DNA of 29,855 nucleotides from a bacterium (lineage in GTDB: Bacteria; Elusimicrobiota; Elusimicrobia; Elusimicrobiales; UBA9959), in contig JAKAMO010000022.1 of assembly GCA_021812825.1 (NCBI GenBank), forward strand, positions 1 through 29,855. Reading direction: 5' to 3'. Shown here piece by piece: positions 22,508 through 29,855 of the stretch. The position numbers and the translations under genes are program-made. The first letter of the stretch is position 1. Every line of letters starts with the position of its first letter. The notes below the pieces were generated by a model. It was given only the letters and a program-made list of their open reading frames with translations, was not told the DNA's origin and ran no database searches.

Positions 22508-23779
22508 TCAGGCGGCCGGGCCGCCCAGAGGCAGGATCAGGCGCACCATGGCCCCGCCGCCGGCCGCCTTATCCAGCTTAAGGCGGCCGCCGTGCCGCCT
22601 GGCTATCTGCTCGCAGACGAAAAGCCCCAGGCCGGTACCGCCTTTCTCCTTGCGGGTGGTCCCGAACGCCTTGACCCCGCCCTCCAGCACCTTGGCCGGA
22701 AAACCCGGGCCGTTGTCGGCTATCTCCACCTTAAGGCTGTCCCCATCCACTCCCGCGGAAATGGCCACCACGCCGCCCTGCGGCAGGAAGGAGACGGAGT
22801 TCAGTATGGTATTGATGAAGATGCGCTCGAGATGGACCCGGCTCGCTTTTATCTCCGGAAGGTCCGCCGGGATGCGCAGCTCCACCGTGGCGCCGGCCTT
22901 CCTGGCCGCGTAGCTGGTCAACATCTCGGCGGATTCGGCTATCTCGCCGAGGCTCACCGGCTCGAAAAGGTATTCCTGGCCGCGTACTATTCCCAGCGCG
23001 TTGGCGACCATGGCCTTCGCGAACCTGGCCGCCTTTACGATCCTGTCGAGGTCGCTCTTCGACGGTTTCTCCTCGGCCGAGAAGATCTCCAGGCTCAGCA
23101 GTATGACCGAGACGCAGTTCCCCAGGTCGTGCATCACCCCGCTGACCAGCGTTCCGATCTCGTTGGACGAGGCGGTCCTCACTAGCTCCGTCTCTTTCTC
23201 GGCGATATCGCGGGTGAGCGTTTCCACCTGCGCCCTCTTGAAGGCGAGGCCGGCCTCGGTGATCTTCCTGGCCTGAGCGGTATTGAAGACCACCCAGGAA
23301 GAGGAGGCGAGCACCGCTATCTTGGCCGAAAGCCCCAGCAGGCCGGCCAGGTCGTCCGGCGAGACCGGCCAGCTCATCACCACCAGGCTTATGCCGCAGA
23401 GGAAGACCACCCCGGCCGCGTCCTTCAGGCTGGCCATCAGGGAGGCGGCGAACACCGGCAGCAGGTACAACACCCAGAAATAGGAGTCGCCGCCGCCGGA
23501 GAACAGGAGGATGCCGGTTATCGTCCAGAGGTTCAGCAGCAGTATGAGGTCTATCAGCCAGAGATTCACCGCGGTGCGACGGCGCAGCAGATAGTTGAAG
23601 ACGAAGTTGGAACCCAGCAGCGCCAGGAAGCAGTACAGTACCTGGGGATAGACTATCAGCGGGTTCTCGCGATAGAACCACGCAAGCGCGATCATGAAGA
23701 TGGAGAAGACCACCTCGTATGAATTGCGGGAGAAGTTGGTGACCTGCCCGCGGTCCAATGCCCTGATGAAACCCTTCAT
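22508..23779 (-). CDS. Membrane-bound sensor histidine kinase
   Basis: This 423-residue kinase has an N-terminal membrane domain of about six helices (about 23-36, 41-64, 71-92, 99-117, 121-137, 146-166) with little outside the membrane, so the signal may be within or near the bilayer. A coiled coil (about 170-205) leads to HisKA with His217 in GVMHDLGNCVSVI, an unusual HDLGN box. The ATPase has Asn327 (INTILNSVSF), the G1 box ADNGPGFP, a short F-box region (KAFGTTRKEKG) and the G2 box GTGLGLFVCEQIARRHGG. ATG 23779 has AAGGAGGGGG upstream. No response regulator is next to it in the same unit; it lies between the cytosine deaminase gene and the signalling operon and may supply phosphate to the receivers in that operon. 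Confidence 0.93.
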   Translation of the reverse strand: MKGFIRALDRGQVTNFSRNSYEVVFSIFMIALAWFYRENPLIVYPQVLYCFLALLGSNFVFNYLLRRRTAVNLWLIDLILLLNLWTITGILLFSGGGDSYFWVLYLLPVFAASLMASLKDAAGVVFLCGISLVVMSWPVSPDDLAGLLGLSAKIAVLASSSWVVFNTAQARKITEAGLAFKRAQVETLTRDIAEKETELVRTASSNEIGTLVSGVMHDLGNCVSVILLSLEIFSAEEKPSKSDLDRIVKAARFAKAMVANALGIVRGQEYLFEPVSLGEIAESAEMLTSYAARKAGATVELRIPADLPEIKASRVHLERIFINTILNSVSFLPQGGVVAISAGVDGDSLKVEIADNGPGFPAKVLEGGVKAFGTTRKEKGGTGLGLFVCEQIARRHGGRLKLDKAAGGGAMVRLILPLGGPAA

Positions 23780-23806
23780 TCCCCCCTCCTTCTCGTGTTT
23801 TCGCCC

Positions 23807-24253
23807 TTACTTCCCGATGTCCTCGTTCCAGAGCTCAGGACGCTCCCCAATGAAACGCTCCATCATCTCCCGGCACTCCGGCAGGTCCAGGTTTATCAGC
23901 TTCACGAACTTCCGGGAATAGCTCTCCGGACCTTTGAAGGTCCTGTTCTCGCCTATGACCACCGTAGGTATACCGTACAGCAGTATGGCCCCGGTGCACA
24001 TGGGACAGGGCGAGAGCGTGGAATAGATGGCGCACTTCCAGTAGTCCGCGGCCTTCAGGCGGCCGGCGTTCTCCAGGCAGTCCATCTCCGCGTGCAGTAT
24101 CGCGGAGCCCCTCTGCACGCGCCGGTTGTGGCCGCGGCCGATTATCTTCCCGCCCTTCACCAGCACGGCGCCTATAGGGATGCCGCCCTCGCGCAGGCCT
24201 TTGCGGGCCTCGGCGATGGCGGCCTTCATGAACTTCAGATGCTTCCCCCTCAT
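23807..24253 (-). CDS. Cytosine deaminase of the yeast FCY1 type
   Basis: This 148-residue zinc deaminase is predicted to convert cytosine to uracil and ammonia (pyrimidine salvage). Zinc ligands are His54 (HAE, with catalytic Glu56), Cys83 and Cys86 (SPCPMC). Features recalled from yeast FCY1 are striking: REGGIPIGAVL, GRGHNRRVQRGSA, LENAGRL, TLSPCPMCTGAILLYGIP, VVIGEN and the C-terminal ERPELWNEDIG. FCY1 has HGE where this has HAE. This points away from TadA and guanine deaminase, which lack the tail. The SD GGGGGAGGGG precedes ATG 24253, 10 bp after the methyltransferase stop. Substrate is inferred from memory of the family; 2-aminopyrimidine or nucleoside substrates cannot be excluded. 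Confidence 0.87.
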   Translation of the reverse strand: MRGKHLKFMKAAIAEARKGLREGGIPIGAVLVKGGKIIGRGHNRRVQRGSAILHAEMDCLENAGRLKAADYWKCAIYSTLSPCPMCTGAILLYGIPTVVIGENRTFKGPESYSRKFVKLINLDLPECREMMERFIGERPELWNEDIGK

Positions 24254-24263
24254 CCCCTCCCCC

Positions 24264-25451
24264 TCAGAACACCCTGCAGAATATGCACTTCAGGTACTCG
24301 CCCTCCGGATAGTCGGCGGCGACCGGGTGGTCCGGTCCCGCACCGGCCTTCTTCAGTATCTGCACTTTCCTGCCGGCATTGGCGGCAGCACCCCGAAGGA
24401 TGAAGGAGAACTCCTCCATCGACACCATGCCGCTGCAGGAGCACGTGACGAAAGTGCCGCCCTCCTCCACCAGCGACAGCGCTATGCGGTTGAAGTCGCG
24501 GTACTTGAAGATGCCCTTTTCCCTCTCCTCGCGGCTGGAGACCAGCTTGTAAGGGTCCAGCACCACGAGCCCGTAGCGCCTCTTCAGGTCTATCATCTGG
24601 CGCATGTAGGTGAAAGCGTCGGCGCAGACCGCGTCCACCTTCACCTTGTTGATATTGGCGTTGCGCTTGCTGGCCTCGCTGGCCTCCGGGTCCAGCTCCA
24701 CACAGGTGACGGCCTCGGCCCCGCCGAGCTTGGCGGCGTAGACGCCGAAGCCGCCGGTGTAGGCGCAGAGGTCTATCATCTTCTTCCCGGCGGCGAACTG
24801 CGAGGCGTAGAGGCGGTTCTCGCGCTGGTCGCAGAAGAAGCCGGTCTTGAAGCCGGAGCGCAGGTCCAGCTCGAACTGCACGCCGTTCTCGGTGATGCGC
24901 GTGCGGCGGGGCGGGGCCTCGTCCGGCTTCATCTTGAAGCCCTCCATCTCCTGCGTGTAGGAGGTGGCGCGGTGGTGGAACGAGGCTTCGGGGAAATGCT
25001 TCTTGAAGGCCGCCTGGATATTGGGCCACAGGCGGTACATGCCGAGGGAATAGAACTCCAGCACTATCTGGTCCCGGTAGATGTCCGCGGTCAGGCCGGG
25101 CAGGCCGTCGGCGAAGTCGTGGACGAGCCGGTAGGCGTCGGTGCGCTGCGGCAGCTTCAGCACGTCGCGGCGCAGCGAGACGGCCCTGTCCACCCTGGAG
25201 GCGAAATAGGCGTCCAGGTCGAAGTCCTCCGGGTTCTCGCGGGAGAAGATGCGCAGCGTGATCTGGCTGTGCGGGTTGTACAGGCCGACGCCGTAGGGAT
25301 TGCCGTTCTTGTCGTAGACGGCCACCAGCTGGCCGGGCTCGGCGCGGTCAGCCTCGGCTATCATGCGCTTGAAGGCGTTCGGTCCGGCCGGAGCGTGGGA
25401 CAGCTTCACCCTGGGGAGGCCGCCGGCCTTGGAAAATATCTTCTGGACCAT
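24264..25451 (-). CDS. RlmI-like 23S rRNA methyltransferase
   Basis: This 395-residue SAM-dependent methyltransferase is of the RlmI/YccW group, which methylates a 23S rRNA cytosine at C5. A PUA-like N-terminus (about 1-75, ending VGLYNPHSQITLRIFS) is followed by a linker domain and the Rossmann fold. It shows SGFKTGFFCDQRENR, motif I IDLCAYTGGFGVYAAK, acidic VELDPEASEASKRNA, CADAF, motif IV LDPYKLVSS and motif VI CSCSGMVSMEEFSFIL with the candidate catalytic Cys. The end GAGPDHPVAADYPEGEYLK is typical of the family. Motif IV is normally DPPKF, so Pro-to-Tyr is odd. The ATG at 25451 has no SD and a TATAAT box ends 6 bp upstream, so a leaderless transcript is possible. Confidence 0.92.
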   Translation of the reverse strand: MVQKIFSKAGGLPRVKLSHAPAGPNAFKRMIAEADRAEPGQLVAVYDKNGNPYGVGLYNPHSQITLRIFSRENPEDFDLDAYFASRVDRAVSLRRDVLKLPQRTDAYRLVHDFADGLPGLTADIYRDQIVLEFYSLGMYRLWPNIQAAFKKHFPEASFHHRATSYTQEMEGFKMKPDEAPPRRTRITENGVQFELDLRSGFKTGFFCDQRENRLYASQFAAGKKMIDLCAYTGGFGVYAAKLGGAEAVTCVELDPEASEASKRNANINKVKVDAVCADAFTYMRQMIDLKRRYGLVVLDPYKLVSSREEREKGIFKYRDFNRIALSLVEEGGTFVTCSCSGMVSMEEFSFILRGAAANAGRKVQILKKAGAGPDHPVAADYPEGEYLKCIFCRVF

Positions 25452-25457
25452 AATCAG

Positions 25458-25463
25458 ATTATA
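25458..25463 (-). promoter_or_regulatory. -10 element implying a leaderless methyltransferase mRNA
   Basis: On the minus strand a consensus TATAAT (25463-25458) lies 6 bp before ATG 25451, placing the expected start of transcription at the start codon. It sits directly after the CYTH gene stop (25466-25464). No -35 is recognisable, and readthrough from the upstream gene is also likely. Confidence 0.4.
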
Positions 25464-25994
25464 TCAACATCGGGGCCCGCGGCGTGAATGGTCCGCCGGC
25501 ATATCGGCGTACGCTCCCGCGAGGAGGTCGGCGCGGCGTATGCCCAGGGCCCTCATCAGCCGGGCGGCCTCGCGGCGGCCCGCGGCGGCGCTCTCGCCCT
25601 GGCGCAGCACCACCTCCAGCTCTATGAAGCGGCCCAGGCCTCTCACCTCGTCGAAATGTATCCGGGTGCGGCCCGCGTGGCAGACCAGGCGCTTCTTCAG
25701 CACCCGCTTCACGGCTCCCAGCGCGCGGGTCAGCCTTTTCAGCGCGGAGGCCCCGTCCCTTACCGGCAGCAGCACGTAATCCGAGGTCTTCGGCCCCTTC
25801 AGTCCTGCCCTGCGGTAGAAGATCAGCCTGGCCCCCGCGCCGCGCTCGCGGCGCAGCTTCAGGCGCCCGTTGGCGCAGTTGAAGAAGGTATCGTCCTGAA
25901 AAAGCCTTTCGGTCCTGTCCGCCAGGGCCAGACCCCTGCGCACCTGCTCCGCCCAGTCGGTGGCGCGCGCCTTTATCTCCACGTTCACCGGCAT
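25464..25994 (-). CDS. CYTH-domain protein (class IV adenylate cyclase-like)
   Basis: This 176-residue CYTH (triphosphate tunnel metalloenzyme) protein is expected to bind a triphosphate substrate with divalent metal inside a beta-barrel. The N-terminal signature is NVEIKAR (Glu6, Lys8), the form seen in CyaB-like members. Next come RLKLRRE and LIFYRR with substrate-binding basic residues, then RTRIHFDEVRGLGRFIELEV with the metal-binding Glu pair, and LLAGAYADM near the end. It could be an adenylate cyclase, thiamine triphosphatase or tripolyphosphatase; the sequence alone does not decide. The start overlaps the stop of the small membrane protein gene by one base (TGATG), so the two are coupled. 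Confidence 0.9.
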   Translation of the reverse strand: MPVNVEIKARATDWAEQVRRGLALADRTERLFQDDTFFNCANGRLKLRRERGAGARLIFYRRAGLKGPKTSDYVLLPVRDGASALKRLTRALGAVKRVLKKRLVCHAGRTRIHFDEVRGLGRFIELEVVLRQGESAAAGRREAARLMRALGIRRADLLAGAYADMPADHSRRGPRC

Positions 25995-26275
25995 CAGAAC
26001 CTGTCCAGCAGGAAGGGAAGCGCCGCCAGCGCCGTGCCCACGAGCACCGTGTAGAGGGTTCCCGAGACGAAGAGGGTGTAGCAGAGCAGGCCGACTCCGC
26101 AGGCTATCTTAGGCACGTCGGCGGAGGCGCGCCCCTGCTTGAGGTAGACCAGGCCCACCAGCGAGAAGAACAGCGCGGCTATCATGCTGCCGGCGGTCAT
26201 GCCGGAGAGCAGCCCGCCGGCCTTGCCGGCGGCGGCGGTCCCGGCCAGCTCGCCGATGCCGATAGCGGGATCCAT
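25994..26275 (-). CDS. Small membrane protein
   Basis: This 93-residue protein has a Gly/Ala-rich N-terminus (about 1-28) and two hydrophobic helices (about 29-46, IAALFFSLVGLVYLKQG, and about 56-90, with a possible break at SGTLYTVLVG). It resembles a widespread family of tiny inner-membrane proteins sometimes labelled amino-acid transport protein without good proof: a helix ending in GxxYxxxG, then a short basic loop, CG in the next helix and a final ALPFLL. Function is unknown. It overlaps the typA stop by one base and the CYTH start by one base (TGATG at both junctions). Confidence 0.8.
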   Translation of the reverse strand: MDPAIGIGELAGTAAAGKAGGLLSGMTAGSMIAALFFSLVGLVYLKQGRASADVPKIACGVGLLCYTLFVSGTLYTVLVGTALAALPFLLDRF

Positions 26276-28122
26276 CAGGTATCCATTACCTCGTCGCCGC
26301 GGTCCACGCGCTTGCGCTGGCTGTGGTCGAGGATCTTCTTGCGCAGGCGGATGCTCTTCGGGGTGACTTCCACGAACTCGTCCTCCTCGACGTATTCTAT
26401 CGCCTGTTCCAGGCTCATCACGCGCGGCGGCGTGAGCATTACGGAGGCGTCGGAGGTAGAAGACCGCATGTTGGTCTGCTTCTTCTCCTTGCAGGGGTTT
26501 GCCACCAGGTCGTTGCTGCGGCAGTTCTCGCCCACTATCTGCCCCGCGTAGACGTCCTCGCCGGGGGCCACGAACATGGTACCGTGGTCCTGCAGGCTGT
26601 TGAGCGCGTAGCTGGCGGTCTTGCCGGACTCCTTGGCCACGAAGACGCCGTTGCGCTGCGGAAGGCTGAAGGAGCCCTCGGGCAGGAAGCCGTGGAAATT
26701 GTGGTGCATCAGGCCCGAGCCGCGGGTAGAGGTCATGAACTCTCCCTTGAAGCCTATCAGCGCCCGGGAAGAGATGATGTACTCGAAACGCACGCGGCCG
26801 TCGTCCCCGGTCTGCATGTCCTTCATCTGCGCGCCGCGCTGGCCCATGGCCGTCATCACGGCGCCCTGAAACTCCGCGGGAGCGTCGAGCAGGAGCATCT
26901 CCACTGGCTCCACCGTCACGCCGTTCTCCACGTGCGTGATCACCGCCATCTTCGAGAGGCAGAGCTCGTAGCCCTCGCGGCGCATGGTCTCGATGAGTAT
27001 CGAAAGGTGCAGCTCGCCGCGGCCGCTGACCTTGAAGCCGCCGGCGGGCATCTCCTCCACCCTGAGGCCTACATTGGTCTCCTGCTCGCGCAGGAGACGG
27101 TCGCGGATCTGCGTGGCGGTGACGAACTTGCCCTCGCGGCCGGAGAACGGGCCGTCGTTGGCGTAGAACTCCATGGAGAGCGTGGGCTGCTCTATTTCCA
27201 GCGTGGGGAGGACCCCGGGGTTCTCGGCGTCGCTTACCGTGTCCCCCACTTCTATGCCCTCGAGCCCGGCCACGGCCACTATGTCGCCCGCGCGCGCCTC
27301 CTTGATATTTACGCGCTCAAGCCCCCTGTAGCCCATCAGCTGCATGACCTTGCGGTTAGCGGGCGTCTTCGAGGGAGAGCCCATGGCCACCTGCTGGCCC
27401 GCGGCTATCCTGCCCTGGACGATGCGCCCGATGCCGATGCGGCCGGTATAGGAGCTGTAGTCGAGTATGGTGACCAGCATGCGCAGCGGAGAGTCCTCCA
27501 GGTCCAGCGGACCGGGGACGTGTTTTATGATGGCCTCGAAAAGCTCCCTGAGGTCGTGGGTCTTCACATTGTGGTCGTGCGAAGCCCAGCCGTCGCGGCC
27601 CACGGCGTAGATCACCGGGAAGTCGAGCTGCGCGTCGGTGGCGCCGAGCTCCATGAACAGCGCGAAGACCTTGTCAAGGGCCGCGTGCGGGTCGCAGTTG
27701 GGGCGGTCCACCTTGTTGATGACGACTATCGGGCGCAGGCCGAGCGCGAGGGATTTCTTGAGGACGAAGCGGGTCTGTGGCATCGGGCCGTCGAGCGCGT
27801 CCACTAGCAGCAGCACGCCGTCCACCATGCGCAGCACACGCTCGACCTCGCTGCCGAAGTCGGCGTGGCCGGGGGTGTCCACGATGTGTATCGTGGTATC
27901 GCCGTAACGCACAGAGGTGTTCTTCGAGAGGATGGTTATGCCGCGCTCGCGCTCGAGGTCGTTGGAGTCCATGATGCAGATGGCCTCCTCGCCGGCCTTG
28001 TCGGTGAAGGCGCCGGTCTGCTTGAGCATGGCGTCGACGAGGGTGGTCTTGCCGTGGTCGACGTGGGCTATGATGGCTATATTGCGCAGGTCCTGCCTGC
28101 GCTTGGCGTTATCTTGTTGCAT
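26275..28122 (-). CDS. typA: Ribosome-associated GTPase TypA/BipA
   Basis: This 615-residue translational GTPase, normally about 600-610 residues, binds the ribosome and aids 50S assembly and stress or cold growth. G1 is AHVDHGKTT (19-27), G2 lies in RERGITI (58-64), G3 is DTPGH (82-86) and G4 NKVD (136-139). The BipA-specific C-terminal domain is evident in the segment [20 protein letters not shown] and then [20 protein letters not shown]. The SD AAGGAG lies 12 bp before ATG 28122, a long spacing. It heads a run of overlapping minus-strand genes. The 109-bp inverted-repeat element lies between it and the upstream ABC-F gene. Confidence 0.98.
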   Translation of the reverse strand: MQQDNAKRRQDLRNIAIIAHVDHGKTTLVDAMLKQTGAFTDKAGEEAICIMDSNDLERERGITILSKNTSVRYGDTTIHIVDTPGHADFGSEVERVLRMVDGVLLLVDALDGPMPQTRFVLKKSLALGLRPIVVINKVDRPNCDPHAALDKVFALFMELGATDAQLDFPVIYAVGRDGWASHDHNVKTHDLRELFEAIIKHVPGPLDLEDSPLRMLVTILDYSSYTGRIGIGRIVQGRIAAGQQVAMGSPSKTPANRKVMQLMGYRGLERVNIKEARAGDIVAVAGLEGIEVGDTVSDAENPGVLPTLEIEQPTLSMEFYANDGPFSGREGKFVTATQIRDRLLREQETNVGLRVEEMPAGGFKVSGRGELHLSILIETMRREGYELCLSKMAVITHVENGVTVEPVEMLLLDAPAEFQGAVMTAMGQRGAQMKDMQTGDDGRVRFEYIISSRALIGFKGEFMTSTRGSGLMHHNFHGFLPEGSFSLPQRNGVFVAKESGKTASYALNSLQDHGTMFVAPGEDVYAGQIVGENCRSNDLVANPCKEKKQTNMRSSTSDASVMLTPPRVMSLEQAIEYVEEDEFVEVTPKSIRLRKKILDHSQRKRVDRGDEVMDT

Positions 28123-28159
28123 TTACTTCGTTCGCTCCTTGAAATCCCGTACGGTCTTC

Positions 28160-28268
28160 GGGGAATAGTCCGTCAGGCACGGCGTCGGCCACACCGTGGC
28201 CGCGCCTCGACACTCGGCCTCGGCGCTTCGCAAGCCTCGGCCTGCGCGACGGCCTTCCGGACTATTCC
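28160..28268. repeat. 109-bp element with 13-bp perfect inverted ends
   Basis: Arms GGGGAATAGTCCG (28160-28172) and CGGACTATTCCCC (28256-28268) are perfect complements separated by 83 bp. Inside lie a second hairpin (GGCCAC-ACC-GTGGCC, 28187-28201) and partly repeated GCCTCGGC segments. The 181-bp space between the ABC-F gene and typA (28123-28303) holds nothing else that I recognise. It may be a structured RNA (terminator plus typA leader) or a short palindromic mobile repeat. No flanking target-site duplication is obvious. Confidence 0.6.
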
Positions 28269-28303
28269 CCTCAGCCCGTTACGCTGAATGTCTCTCAATC
28301 CGC

Positions 28304-29855
<1,552 letters not shown>

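Noticed and set aside
22491..22521. GC-rich hairpin at the end of the 22508 kinase gene
   Set aside because: It overlaps the coding end, pairs imperfectly and has no U-tract, so I do not call a terminator.
24126..25487. Open frame of 453 codons opposite the deaminase and methyltransferase genes
   Set aside because: It covers two well-supported conserved genes; the translation is low-complexity His/Val/Ala/Gly-rich.
26323..27807. Open frame of 494 codons opposite typA
   Set aside because: TypA is beyond doubt on the minus strand; this is its GC-driven complement.

Overview
The window is GC-rich, densely coded bacterial DNA, with no tRNA, rRNA, CRISPR array or insertion sequence that I could see. 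An outer-membrane efflux component implies a Gram-negative cell envelope. Isoleucine is often encoded by ATA despite the high GC content (12 of 29 Ile codons in the kinase at 3902-5398, counted by eye). Together with the very large number of His-Asp signalling proteins and a glycine-rich RRM protein, this makes me think of an uncultivated, Elusimicrobiota-like lineage, but that assignment is a low-confidence guess.

Layout. (1) 1-3187, minus strand: an efflux operon in the order TetR repressor, TolC-like outer-membrane protein, YbhG-like membrane fusion protein, YbhF-like ABC ATPase (cut by the window edge). A strong sigma-70-type promoter overlapped by an inverted repeat lies upstream of tetR. 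(2) 3324-3653: an RRM RNA-binding protein with its own promoter, a leader of about 107 nt and a clear intrinsic terminator. (3) 3902-9674: a patchwork of short signalling units on both strands. It holds two hybrid histidine kinases, two single-domain receivers, two XRE-type regulators and a previously overlooked 50-codon reading frame. (4) 22383 down to 9783, minus strand: eight closely spaced genes that look like one 12.6-kb signalling operon. They encode, in order, REC-GAF-PAS-PAS-kinase-REC, a membrane kinase with eight PAS domains, an Rcp1-like receiver, an OmpR-type regulator, a soluble hybrid kinase, a secreted FlgO/CsgG-like protein, REC-GGDDF and REC-REC. (5) 28122 down to 22508, minus strand: mostly housekeeping genes, namely TypA/BipA, a small membrane protein, a CYTH protein, an RlmI-like rRNA methyltransferase and a yeast-type cytosine deaminase, ending with an unpaired membrane histidine kinase. 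(6) 28304-29855: an ABC-F ATPase, cut by the window edge.

Functional reading. Six histidine kinases and thirteen receiver domains occur, but only one protein has a recognisable DNA-binding output (OmpR type) and one a cyclic-di-GMP output. Most receivers stand alone or sit on kinases, which suggests branched phosphorelays rather than simple pairs. The non-coding parts worth a second look are a hairpin that captures the Shine-Dalgarno of the FlgO-like gene, a 109-bp element with perfect 13-bp inverted ends between the ABC-F and typA genes, a cluster of CAGAGGTC repeats before the receiver at 9327, and two starts that look leaderless.
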